From the NCBI GenBank assembly GCA_947626705.1, contig CANQTJ010000090.1, positions 1-6,326 on the forward strand: a stretch of DNA of 6,326 nucleotides, written 5' to 3'. Positions 1-5,444 of the stretch are shown piece after piece. Position numbers and translations under genes: made by a program. The first letter of the stretch is position 1; every line of letters starts with the position of its first letter. The notes below the pieces were generated by a model. That model saw only the letters and a list, made by a program, of their open reading frames with translations. It searched no databases and had not been told where the DNA came from. This stretch comes from an uncultured Clostridia bacterium (GTDB lineage Bacteria > Bacillota > Clostridia > TANB77 > CAG-508).

Positions 1-220
1 TACCAGTAATACTATTAATCTTATTATCGTAATAATCTAAAATTGAATTTTCTAAATCCTGCGCATTTTCATATTTTTCTTTTGCCAGTTTTACATTTTC
101 AAATAATCCATTTCCTGTTAATTGTGCTATTGATATTCCTGCTAATATTAATAAAATTACGATTGTTATTACTAGCACTACTAATGTTATTCCTTTGTTT
201 CTGATTTTAAAATTTTTCAT
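1..220 (-). CDS. Prepilin-like protein, N-terminal part (partial)
   Basis: The gene starts at ATG 220 and runs off the left edge of the window, leaving 73 codons. The N-terminus reads MKNFKIRNKGITLV, followed by a long hydrophobic stretch (about residues 11-33). This is the short basic leader, glycine and hydrophobic helix layout of type IV pilins and type II secretion pseudopilins, with likely cleavage between Gly10 and Ile11. After the helix comes LTGNGLFENVKLAKEKYENA (residues 34-53), an amphipathic segment often seen in clostridial members of this group. Position +5 of the mature protein is Val instead of the usual Glu, so it may not assemble like a classical major pilin. An AAGGAA ribosome binding site lies 10 bases upstream. 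A consensus sigma-A promoter with two palindromes precedes it. The function is unknown: it could be a minor pilin, a surface protein or a secreted protein. The family call is fairly sure; the role is not. Confidence 0.75.
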   Translation of the reverse strand, partial: MKNFKIRNKGITLVVLVITIVILLILAGISIAQLTGNGLFENVKLAKEKYENAQDLENSILDYYDNKINSITG

Positions 221-247
221 CTGTAATTCATTCCTTATAAATATAGA

Positions 248-262
248 TGACATCTATTGTCA
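248..262. promoter_or_regulatory. Palindromic operator, downstream copy
   Basis: The sequence TGACA-TCTAT-TGTCA is a perfect 5-bp inverted repeat around 5 bases, and one more pair (A247/T263) extends it. Its reverse complement, TGACAATAGATGTCA, differs at one position from the copy at 288-302. It lies at about +5 to +19 of the predicted minus-strand transcript, a position that would block early transcription. The likely binder is the adjacent HTH protein, which is an inference from proximity. Confidence 0.6.
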
Positions 263-273
263 TATTTCAGTCA

Positions 274-303
274 ATTATATTGTATGATGACAATAAATGT
301 CAA
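274..303 (-). promoter_or_regulatory. Sigma-A promoter of the prepilin-like gene
   Basis: On the minus strand, TTGACA (303-298) and TATAAT (279-274) are both perfect consensus hexamers, separated by 18 bases. Transcription would start near 267, giving a leader of about 47 bases. A 15-bp palindrome overlaps the -35 hexamer and another lies just downstream of the start, so this strong promoter is probably repressed. The hexamers are seen directly; the start point is inferred. Confidence 0.7.
288..302. promoter_or_regulatory. Palindromic operator overlapping the -35 box
   Basis: The sequence TGACA-ATAAA-TGTCA is a perfect 5-bp inverted repeat around 5 bases. It shares five bases with the -35 hexamer of the minus-strand promoter. 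It also lies 11 bases upstream of the candidate -35 of the plus-strand regulator gene. It starts exactly 40 bp from the start of the other copy, so one regulator could control both genes from this site. Confidence 0.6.
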
Positions 304-313
304 TATATTTTTC

Positions 314-342
314 TTCAAAATTATGATAAAAATTTTTATAAT
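314..342 (+). promoter_or_regulatory. Candidate sigma-A promoter of the HTH regulator
   Basis: TATAAT at 337-342 is a perfect -10 hexamer. TTCAAA at 314-319, 17 bases upstream, matches four of six -35 positions. The start would be near 349, about 34 bases before the ATG. The -35 is weak, and AT-rich sequence gives such hits easily. Confidence 0.4.
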
Positions 343-382
343 AGAATTTATTAATCAAGTAGAAGTGATAAGGTGATTTTTC

Positions 383-589
383 ATGATAAAAGAAAAAAGA
401 AATTCAATGAAATTTACTCAAGAAGAAATGGCAAATAAATTAGGTATAAGCTTAAGGCAATATGTAAGAATAGATAATGAACAATGTTTTCCAAGAAGAG
501 ATATACTTAAAAAGTTAATTGTTGAATTGAATTTAACAAACGAAGAAATTGGTATATATATAAATACCCTCACAAAACATCTAGCTTAA
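383..589 (+). CDS. Small XRE-family helix-turn-helix regulator
   Basis: This is a 68-residue protein that is almost entirely a DNA-binding domain. Residues 12-49 follow the XRE (Cro/C1-type) pattern: FTQEEMANKLGIS forms helix 2, the turn and the start of the recognition helix. LRQYVRIDNEQCFPRRDIL then supplies the Y-x-R-I and P-x-x-x-x-L positions typical of the family. There is no dimerisation or sensor domain, as in phage Cro-like or plasmid and module repressors. AAGGTGA lies 6 bases before the ATG, a good ribosome binding site that supports this start. The gene is divergent from the prepilin-like gene and shares with it a control region carrying two identical-armed palindromes. It is therefore probably the repressor of that gene and perhaps of itself. 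It converges on spoIIIAH with 16 bases between the stop codons and no visible terminator. A role in sporulation is not indicated. Confidence 0.85.
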   Translation: MIKEKRNSMKFTQEEMANKLGISLRQYVRIDNEQCFPRRDILKKLIVELNLTNEEIGIYINTLTKHLA

Positions 590-605
590 GCCATTTGCCC
601 AACTT

Positions 606-1307
606 CTACTTATTTGATATATGTATGTTTTCTACTTTTACATCTATTTCTCTAGAAACAATATTTTGAATTTGTGCAACTTCTTCTGGAGAAAGTTGTT
701 CATCTTTTACTATAACACTTACACTATCTTTATTTACAAATATAACTACATCTTCAAATTCCTTAGTTTTAATTAAATTTTCACAAATCATTATACTGTT
801 TTTTATGCTATTAATTTTTACAATTTCTTCTTGAGCAGATTGTTTTTGTGTTTCTAAAGAATTATTACTATTTAAAATATTTTCATAAGTTTCAATCATC
901 TGTGAATACATAGAATCTCTTTCTAATCTTGAACTAGAAAAATAATTACTATCAGTTTTCTTAATATTGCTACTTGTAGTAACAGTGTTATCTAATGTTT
1001 GATTATTTGAATTTGTTATATTATTCATATTTGTATTTGTGTTATTATTTGTGTTTATGGTATTATTCACACTATCATTTATTATATTACTTTCAGTTAA
1101 AATATTTTCACTAACTACATTACTACTAACCAATTGTGCATCACCTATATTTGATACTTCAGCTAGTTCTTCTTCACTACTACTAATATATGTAGCTGTA
1201 GTTAAATCTTTTGTACCTGTATAATTTAAATATCCTGCTACTACAAGCATTAAAGCAATCACATATATTATAACTTGATTTTTCTTAAAAACTTTTACAA
1301 ATTTCAT
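606..1307 (-). CDS. spoIIIAH: Stage III sporulation protein AH
   Basis: SpoIIIAH is the mother-cell ring component of the A-Q channel; its extracellular domain binds SpoIIQ from the forespore across the intermembrane space. The 233-residue protein has a basic N-terminus, one membrane helix (about residues 11-27) and a C-terminal YscJ/FliF-like ring-building domain (about 124-231). That domain contains ENLIKTKEFEDVVIFVNKDS and a closing LSPEEVAQIQNIV segment, as in the family. Between them (about 62-118) is an Asn/Thr/Ser-rich linker with runs such as NTNNNTNTNMNN. I chose ATG 1307 over an upstream in-frame GTG at 1343 for two reasons. AGGAG (1320-1316) sits 8 bases before this ATG, and the extra 12 residues would be an unlikely polar extension lying partly over the end of spoIIIAG. 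It is the last gene of the operon, 26 bases after spoIIIAG. The usual downstream neighbours seen in Bacillus (acc, nusB region) are absent. Confidence 0.9.
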   Translation of the reverse strand: MKFVKVFKKNQVIIYVIALMLVVAGYLNYTGTKDLTTATYISSSEEELAEVSNIGDAQLVSSNVVSENILTESNIINDSVNNTINTNNNTNTNMNNITNSNNQTLDNTVTTSSNIKKTDSNYFSSSRLERDSMYSQMIETYENILNSNNSLETQKQSAQEEIVKINSIKNSIMICENLIKTKEFEDVVIFVNKDSVSVIVKDEQLSPEEVAQIQNIVSREIDVKVENIHISNK

Positions 1308-1315
1308 AAATAAAT

Positions 1316-1320
1316 CTCCT
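1316..1320 (-). promoter_or_regulatory. Ribosome binding site deciding the spoIIIAH start
   Basis: AGGAG on the minus strand, within GAGAGGAGA, stands 8 bases before ATG 1307. No comparable site stands before the in-frame GTG at 1343, so this sets the start. Confidence 0.75.
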
Positions 1321-1333
1321 CTCAAATATAAAT

Positions 1334-1957
1334 TTATTGACACATTTCAAAAACCTGTATCTTATGAGTTGCAAGTCCAGTCGCCGCTTCTACTGCTTGT
1401 ATTATATTAGTTTTTATATTTATGTCTGATGCTCCCTTTGCTGTAATTATTGCTCCTTCTATTTTAGGTTCAATAGTTTTTTGAACAATTGGCGTTTTAT
1501 CACCATTATCTTCTTGATATACAATTTCCTTTTGTGAATCTGTTTGTTCCACTTTTCGTACTCCTCCCGAAGTATCTGTTTCTTCTGTTACACTCGTTTT
1601 TGAATTTTCATTATACATTGCGACTGTTTCACTAGATTCTGAATAATTTATAAATACTTTTACACTCCCAACACCTTCAATATTACTAAGTATGCCCTCT
1701 AACCTCGATTCCAGACTATTATTAGTATTACTATTACTTTGTACTTCATTTTGATTTTTTTGCATTGTAGCTAATTGTTTTCCAGCTGAATTTGTAACAG
1801 TTTTATTTGAACTTTTACCTCCATTCCATATATAATTTATTATCACAACAGTAATTATTAATACAATTACTAGAAATACTAAATTCTCTATTCTTTTTTT
1901 GTTGTTTCCTTTATCTTCATTTTTTGCAATCAAATCTTTTAATTTATCTTTAAACAT
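1334..1957 (-). CDS. spoIIIAG: Stage III sporulation protein AG
   Basis: SpoIIIAG forms the large multimeric ring of the mother-cell side of the A-Q channel. This 207-residue protein has a short cytoplasmic N-terminus, one membrane helix (about 25-43), and a polar linker (about 45-80). The ring-building motif is split. Its first half is LESRLEGILSNIEGVGSVKV (82-101). Its second half runs from EPKIEGAIITAKGASDINIK to the C-terminus (163-205). The 60 or so residues between them (about 106-162, rich in Ser, Thr and Glu, with SGG at 130-132) correspond to the family-specific insertion that builds the ring's beta-barrel-like collar. AGGTGA precedes ATG 1957 by 7 bases. The start overlaps the last 19 bases of spoIIIAF, which suggests translational coupling. 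The length is near that of the Bacillus protein. The identification is secure. Confidence 0.93.
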   Translation of the reverse strand: MFKDKLKDLIAKNEDKGNNKKRIENLVFLVIVLIITVVIINYIWNGGKSSNKTVTNSAGKQLATMQKNQNEVQSNSNTNNSLESRLEGILSNIEGVGSVKVFINYSESSETVAMYNENSKTSVTEETDTSGGVRKVEQTDSQKEIVYQEDNGDKTPIVQKTIEPKIEGAIITAKGASDINIKTNIIQAVEAATGLATHKIQVFEMCQ

Positions 1958-2700
1958 TTCTCATTCACCTCATATTCTTTTTTTAAAAAATTTTTTATCT
2001 TTTGTATGTCTGTATTAGTAATCTTTGTATCTTCTTGTACTTTATTATTTTTTATATCCTGATTATTTTCTTTTTTTCCTATTTCTATTTTAGGAATTTT
2101 CTGTATTTCTGTAACTATCTTACTTTCAATTGTATCTTCTTTTTGATTAACATTTATGTTTTCACTTGTATCTGATTTTTGATTAGCATTTATTTTTTCA
2201 CTTGCATCTGATTTTTGACTTGCGTAAGTTTCTTCATTTATATTTTCTTCACTTTGTTCATTATTTCCATTATTTTCATTATTAATTTTTGACTCTATTT
2301 TTAAATCAATATTTTCTATTCCGCTATCATTTTCAGAAATATGAGCTTTTACTTTGCAACTTTCAGCTTTATATCCCTGTTCTTCTACTTTTTGAATAAT
2401 ATCTTTTTGCAGTTGTTCTTCATATATTTGATTTAATCTGTTCTTCATAGAAGTTTGGTCTACTTCTTCTATTTCAGTTGAAGTTTGTGTCATATCTTGC
2501 ATATCAAAATATAAATTGTTAATGTTGAATTTATCATTATTTTCTATTATTGGAGCAATTATACTAAATAAAATATATAACCCCATAACAGTTTTTATAT
2601 ACTTTTTAGTTTTGTTATTCGGTAAAATCATCTCTAAAATTGACACTATAATTAAAGCAAAACTTAAATTTTTTACCCAAGAACTTAAAAAATTTATCAT
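1939..2700 (-). CDS. spoIIIAF: Stage III sporulation protein AF, with expanded low-complexity insert
   Basis: SpoIIIAF is an essential membrane-anchored part of the SpoIIIA complex with a ring-building-like soluble domain. Of 253 residues, 1-52 hold two membrane helices (about 7-25 and 34-51) with the family's SILEMILPNNKTKKYI turn between them. Residues 80-140 are the first part of the soluble domain, and 223-253 (ending in KIKNFLKKEYEVNEKCLKIN) match the family's closing helix and strand. Residues about 140-222 are a charged, Asn/Glu/Lys-rich insert with a 12-residue tandem repeat at about 160-195. The protein is therefore some 45-50 residues longer than the roughly 206-residue Bacillus form. 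GAAGGAGAA lies about 10 bases before ATG 2700. A 92-base gap separates it from spoIIIAE, larger than other gaps in the operon, and its end overlaps spoIIIAG. The identification is secure; the effect of the insert is unknown. Confidence 0.9.
   Translation of the reverse strand: MINFLSSWVKNLSFALIIVSILEMILPNNKTKKYIKTVMGLYILFSIIAPIIENNDKFNINNLYFDMQDMTQTSTEIEEVDQTSMKNRLNQIYEEQLQKDIIQKVEEQGYKAESCKVKAHISENDSGIENIDLKIESKINNENNGNNEQSEENINEETYASQKSDASEKINANQKSDTSENINVNQKEDTIESKIVTEIQKIPKIEIGKKENNQDIKNNKVQEDTKITNTDIQKIKNFLKKEYEVNEKCLKIN
2129..2236 (-). repeat. 36-bp tandem repeat inside spoIIIAF
   Basis: Three consecutive 36-base units (2129-2164, 2165-2200, 2201-2236) encode 12-residue repeats of the type (A/V)-(S/N)-Q-K-x-D-x-x-E-x-I-N. 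The middle unit is closest to both neighbours, and the one nearest the gene's 5' end is conserved over only about two thirds of its length. Since 36 is a multiple of three, copy number can change without a frameshift. The repeat lies in a region predicted to be disordered. Confidence 0.8.
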
Positions 2701-2792
2701 TTTTCAATTTTTCTCCTTCATTTATTACATCTTACAAGTAATATTATTTCTCTAAAATGTCCTAGTCAGCCTTAAAAATAATAATATTAAAA
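2701..2792 (-). other. Intergenic gap between spoIIIAE and spoIIIAF
   Basis: These 92 bases are the longest untranslated stretch between genes of the operon. Only the spoIIIAF ribosome binding site at the downstream end is recognisable. I looked for sigma-E, sigma-G and sigma-A promoters and for a hairpin, and found nothing convincing. CATTTTA is present but has no matching -35. An internal promoter has been described in the Bacillus spoIIIA locus, so the gap is a reasonable place for one, but the sequence alone does not show it. Confidence 0.3.
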
Positions 2793-3962
2793 TCATCTAA
2801 ACATCATACCTGTATTAGACATCTTTATTAATAAAGTTGTTCCAATAATAACCATAAAAGATATTACACAAAGTATAGCTAATAATATTTTAAATATATC
2901 TGAAATCTGATCCAATAATTTAATAATTTTTTCATCTGCAATAGTTTCACTTATACTTGATACTAACTTATATGATATTGATAATACTGATAATTTTAAA
3001 ATAGGTAATATACATATTCCTATAATAATTATTACACCTAAAAAACCAATTGCATTTTTTAAAATCACTCCACATCCTAAAACACTATCTACTATATCAC
3101 CCAAAATTTTCCCTACTACTGGTATAGTAGAACTTACAATAGTTTTTGCTGTCTTAGCAGTTATGCCATCTATAGAACTTGCTAATGTACCTTCTAAAGA
3201 TATTACACCAGCAAATATTGTTAGTATTATACCTAGAAACCATATTGTACTTGATTTTAAAAACTTTGATATTTTTTCCACTCTGACGTTGTCAGAAATT
3301 TTTGAAATTATACTCATTGATGTAATTATTAAAATTATTGGTATCAAGATATTTTCTACCATATTCCCAATAAAATTTATCATCAATAATATTATTGGTT
3401 CTAATATACTTGTTGTTGTTATACTTCCTGTGTAAATCATTAATGATACTAAAACAGGTATTAATGTATTCATAAAGCCTACCAGATTATCAGTAGTTTC
3501 TTTTACTAAGTTTATAATATCTGAAAAGTTACCCATTATAATTGTTACAATAGCTATGTATTGTACATAATATATTAATTTTGATATACTATCATTCTCT
3601 AAGCTTTCACTAACAGATTTTAAAATACTATGTATTATTATAATTACTAAAATACTTATTAAACTTTTTATTCCTGTTCTTACTTCTGTTCCTAACAGAT
3701 TTAAAATTCTTTTGTATATATTAGAATTGTCTATTTCTCCTTTTATTGCTGAATTTAATATTTCATCTATATCTATATCTTCAAAAAATTCTCCACTATA
3801 TTTTTTAGAATTTTCAATAAACGAGCTTATTCCAAAAGTTTCTTTTTGAGTTGATAAGGTGTCTTCATCTATATTATTTGCATAAGAAATATTAAAATTT
3901 AGAACATTAAATATCAATATTATAAAAATAAAAATTTTAAAAGTTTTCTTTTGTTTTTTCAC
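2793..3962 (-). CDS. spoIIIAE: Stage III sporulation protein AE
   Basis: SpoIIIAE is the large polytopic membrane protein of the SpoIIIA channel complex, in the mother-cell membrane around the forespore. The 389-residue length compares with about 399 in Bacillus. Residues 1-28 form a signal peptide (basic start, hydrophobic core, ISYA before the likely cleavage site), followed by an exported acidic segment up to about 95. About eight hydrophobic helices follow, near 98-116, 129-149, 162-180, 184-202, 204-220, 237-256, 300-322 and 355-378. The most typical family segment is at 267-300, from TAKTAKTIVSSTIPVVGKIL to the DSVLGCGV motif. The start is GTG 3962: AAGGAGG ends about 10 bases upstream, and the overlapping ATG at 3964 is out of frame and meets TGA at once. 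Only 15 bases separate it from spoIIIAD, whose stop codon touches this ribosome binding site. The identification is secure. Confidence 0.93.
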   Translation of the reverse strand: MKKQKKTFKIFIFIILIFNVLNFNISYANNIDEDTLSTQKETFGISSFIENSKKYSGEFFEDIDIDEILNSAIKGEIDNSNIYKRILNLLGTEVRTGIKSLISILVIIIIHSILKSVSESLENDSISKLIYYVQYIAIVTIIMGNFSDIINLVKETTDNLVGFMNTLIPVLVSLMIYTGSITTTSILEPIILLMINFIGNMVENILIPIILIITSMSIISKISDNVRVEKISKFLKSSTIWFLGIILTIFAGVISLEGTLASSIDGITAKTAKTIVSSTIPVVGKILGDIVDSVLGCGVILKNAIGFLGVIIIIGICILPILKLSVLSISYKLVSSISETIADEKIIKLLDQISDIFKILLAILCVISFMVIIGTTLLIKMSNTGMMFR

Positions 3963-3977
3963 ATTTTCTTTACCTCC

Positions 3978-4364
3978 TTATGGTAAAATTTTTAATATAA
4001 TTTCTAGCAAACTAGAAATTATAGGTATTGACATTGATATTATAATTATTTTACTTCCTAACTCTATTTTACTTGCAATTGCTGCTTCTCCTGAATCTTT
4101 GCATATACTTACTGCAAACTCTGAAAGAAATGCTATACCAGTAATCTTTATTAATAATGCTATAAATTGTGTATTTATAGAAAATTTATCTTCTATTGAC
4201 TGAATTAAATTTATTATTCCTGTTAGCCTGTCCATCACTAAAAAAAGAATTAATATACCAGTCAAAATACTTATAAAAATAGCATATTCTGGTCTATACT
4301 GCTTTAACATTATTATAATTATTAATGCAATTAGTCCAATTCCTATTATCTTAATAATTTCCAT
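3978..4364 (-). CDS. spoIIIAD: Stage III sporulation protein AD
   Basis: SpoIIIAD is a small polytopic membrane protein of the SpoIIIA complex. The 128-residue sequence has hydrophobic helices near 3-20, 27-45, 66-84 and 101-124. The family core is ALLIKITGIAFLSEFAVSIC followed by KDSGEAAIASKIELGSK (residues 69-105). The N-terminus MEIIKIIGIGLIAL matches the family closely, which supports ATG 4364. The ribosome binding site is unusual: the nearest AAGGA (4385-4381) is 16 bases upstream, much further than normal. The codons between it and the ATG include in-frame ATA at 4376 and 4367 but no ATG, GTG or TTG. Initiation may rely on coupling to spoIIIAC, whose stop is 29 bases before. The identification is secure; the exact start is slightly uncertain. 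Confidence 0.92.
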   Translation of the reverse strand: MEIIKIIGIGLIALIIIIMLKQYRPEYAIFISILTGILILFLVMDRLTGIINLIQSIEDKFSINTQFIALLIKITGIAFLSEFAVSICKDSGEAAIASKIELGSKIIIISMSIPIISSLLEIILKILP

Positions 4365-4393
4365 TATTAATTTTATTCATTCCTTTCCTGTAT

Positions 4394-4588
4394 TTATAAA
4401 TTAAATAAAGTTCTAACCGTATCAAATAAATTACTTATTTCTTTAATAACCATTGTTAAAACAATAACTAATCCAGCTAATGTTGTCATCATAGCTTGGT
4501 CCTCCCTACCTGCTCTTACTAAAACTTGATATAAAACAGCAACTAAAATTCCAATTGCAGCTATTTTAAATAATAAATCTATACTCAT
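4394..4588 (-). CDS. spoIIIAC: Stage III sporulation protein AC
   Basis: SpoIIIAC is a tiny integral membrane protein of the SpoIIIA complex with two helices. The 64-residue protein has membrane helices at about 5-23 and 34-52. Its short loop is AGREDQA, and its tail is ISNLFDTVRTLFNL, both typical of clostridial members. I chose ATG 4588 over the in-frame ATG at 4600. GGAGG (4598-4594) overlaps the upstream ATG itself and is 5 bases before the downstream one, and family members begin close to the LLFKIA segment. The gap to spoIIIAB is 82 bases and is filled by an extended inverted repeat that ends just before this ribosome binding site. Confidence 0.92.
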   Translation of the reverse strand: MSIDLLFKIAAIGILVAVLYQVLVRAGREDQAMMTTLAGLVIVLTMVIKEISNLFDTVRTLFNL

Positions 4589-4593
4589 AAAAA

Positions 4594-4598
4594 CCTCC
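4594..4598 (-). promoter_or_regulatory. Ribosome binding site of spoIIIAC, possibly occluded
   Basis: GGAGG lies 5 bases before ATG 4588. CTCC at 4605-4602 can pair with its first four bases (GGAG) across an AAT loop, so a small hairpin could cover it. The same CTCC is partly used by the larger stem described at 4603-4671. Confidence 0.6.
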
Positions 4599-4602
4599 AT
4601 TG

Positions 4603-4671
4603 GAGCAATTATTTGTTATAATTCACAGTTAAATTATATTTTTTTGTGAATAGTAACATTTATTTTTGCTC
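4603..4671 (-). promoter_or_regulatory. Extended stem-loop between spoIIIAB and spoIIIAC
   Basis: In the transcript, three nested helices line up. GAGCAA (4671-4666) pairs with TTGCTC (4608-4603). TGTTA (4658-4654) pairs with TAACA (4618-4614). ATTCACA (4651-4645) pairs with TGTGAAT (4627-4621). They are separated by internal loops of 7/5 and 2/2 bases and capped by a 17-base AT-rich loop. The structure begins in the last base of the spoIIIAB stop codon and ends 4 bases before the spoIIIAC GGAGG. It has no U-run, so it is not an intrinsic terminator. It may adjust AC expression or mark a processing site; this is inferred only from pairing. Confidence 0.45.
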
Positions 4672-5180
4672 TAAATTAATATAATTACTATCGCCATTCC
4701 TATTGTTACACCTAATTTTTGATATAATTTCTCATTTTTATTTTTTTCTTCTTGCGCTTGTCTTATTTGTTCATCTAAAAAACTTTCTGTTACTTCTATT
4801 TGGCTCAATTGCCCATCTGTATCTGTTGTACCTAACAATTTTGAAAGTGTTTTTATTACTTGCTTGTCCTCCTTATTTAAATTACCAGAATATTCATCTA
4901 TTGAATTTTCCCACGCTTCTGATGCACTTTTATTATTCATTTCTTCTTTTGCTTTTGTAAATATTTTTGAAATATTTAATGTAGTATTTTTAGATATTTC
5001 TTCAAATATTTCTGGTAATGGTTCATAAGTAAATTTTATTTTGCTTTTTAATATGTTTAATGCGTTTTTTATTTCTTCTAATTCTTTTAATCTGTATATG
5101 TATTGTTTTGATATGTATTTTCCTATTAAGGCTGATATTATAAATACTAAAAATAATATTAGGTATTTTATAATTTTCAT
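4671..5180 (-). CDS. spoIIIAB: Stage III sporulation protein AB
   Basis: SpoIIIAB is a membrane protein of the SpoIIIA complex with weak similarity to GspF of type II secretion. The 169-residue length is close to the Bacillus protein (about 171). A membrane helix lies at about 4-22, a largely helical soluble region at about 28-150, and a C-terminal hydrophobic segment (LGVTIGMAIVIILI) ends the protein, as in the family. The core carries ELEEIKNALNILKSKIKF with the YEPLPEIFEEI continuation (33-62). The later LSKLLGTTDTDGQ motif is at 112-124. ATG 5180 has AAAGGAA about 10 bases upstream. It is the first gene of the operon here. The ATPase gene spoIIIAA, which normally precedes and is often coupled to it, is absent, and a non-coding region leading to divergent uvrB lies there instead. 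Confidence 0.93.
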   Translation of the reverse strand: MKIIKYLILFLVFIISALIGKYISKQYIYRLKELEEIKNALNILKSKIKFTYEPLPEIFEEISKNTTLNISKIFTKAKEEMNNKSASEAWENSIDEYSGNLNKEDKQVIKTLSKLLGTTDTDGQLSQIEVTESFLDEQIRQAQEEKNKNEKLYQKLGVTIGMAIVIILI

Positions 5181-5213
5181 ATTTTATTGTTCCTTTCTTC
5201 TTTGGCATATTTT

Positions 5214-5241
5214 TTTATATGTTATTATATGCTGATTATTT
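5214..5241 (-). promoter_or_regulatory. Candidate sigma-E promoter of the spoIIIA operon
   Basis: The minus strand carries CATATAAA (5221-5214) with AAATAAT (5241-5235) 13 bases upstream. These resemble the sigma-E -10 (CATAYAHT) and the ATA core of its -35. A second -10 match, CATATAAT (5231-5224), fits the consensus fully but has no good -35. Transcription would start near 5207, giving a leader of about 27 bases that includes the ribosome binding site. The spoIIIA operon is sigma-E controlled in Bacillus, so a site here is expected, but AT-rich sequence makes chance matches easy. Confidence 0.4.
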
Positions 5242-5270
5242 TTTTTTAGAACTAAAAAAATGTGTAAAAT

Positions 5271-5343
5271 AATTTTAAGTTTCGTTTTTTTATTAAAGCA
5301 AGATAGACCTGTTTATATTATAAAAATACTAAAACTTAAAATT
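5271..5343. repeat. 12-bp inverted repeat in the spoIIIA-uvrB intergenic region
   Basis: AATTTTAAGTTT (5271-5282) is perfectly repeated in inverted orientation as AAACTTAAAATT (5332-5343), with 49 bases between. It lies between the two divergent promoters. In DNA this AT-rich, one such pair within about 100 bases is expected by chance in a window of this size, so function is doubtful. The rest of the 264-base region holds only the two promoters and no credible reading frame or RNA gene. Confidence 0.3.
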
Positions 5344-5351
5344 TTCTATAA

Positions 5352-5380
5352 TTGACTAAGTATACTAATCGTGCTATTAT
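5352..5380 (+). promoter_or_regulatory. Sigma-A promoter of uvrB
   Basis: TTGACT (5352-5357) and TATTAT (5375-5380) each match five of six consensus positions and are 17 bases apart. Transcription would begin near 5387, some 58 bases before the first in-frame ATG. I see no LexA box of the GAAC-N4-GTTC type around it. Confidence 0.6.
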
Positions 5381-5444
5381 ATTACTTAGAGATAATAGAA
5401 AAATTACTAAATGACATAAAAAAACTACAGCTTAAGTATGAGAA

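Noticed and set aside
357..611. 10-bp inverted repeat AAGTAGAAGT at 357-366 and (inverted) 602-611, flanking the HTH gene
   Set aside because: It could suggest the ends of a mobile unit, but many 10-bp inverted pairs are expected at this spacing in DNA this AT-rich. There is no target duplication or transposase, and the right copy overlaps the spoIIIAH stop codon.
1039..1224. Plus-strand reading frame opposite spoIIIAH (likewise those at 2516-2755, 3163-3435, 4703-4960 and 5041-5235)
   Set aside because: These are antisense shadows of real spoIIIA genes: hydrophobic low-complexity translations without ribosome binding sites or family features.
3282..3296. Palindrome TCTGAC-GTT-GTCAGA, similar to the TGAC/GTCA core of the operators
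   Set aside because: It lies within spoIIIAE codons (SDNVR), has a 3-base and not a 5-base spacer, and is not near a promoter. On the plus strand it only loosely resembles a terminator.
5023..5208. Minus-strand Lys/Ile-rich reading frame overlapping the start of spoIIIAB
   Set aside because: It lies in another frame of spoIIIAB and its upstream A-rich leader, with composition expected from AT-rich DNA.
5241..5260. T7-AG / CT-A7 dyad between the divergent promoters, considered as a bidirectional terminator
   Set aside because: The arms are only A/T tracts with one GC pair and a 2-base centre, too weak for a terminator; at most it bends DNA.
5219..5272. 17-codon reading frame on the plus strand upstream of uvrB
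   Set aside because: It has no ribosome binding site or promoter and overlaps the candidate sigma-E promoter and A/T tracts; it is indistinguishable from chance.
5356..5389. CTAAGTA / TACTTAG inverted repeat bracketing the uvrB -10 box, considered as an operator or SOS site
   Set aside because: The 7-bp AT-rich arms 20 bases apart are common by chance, and the sequence does not resemble known LexA boxes of Firmicutes.
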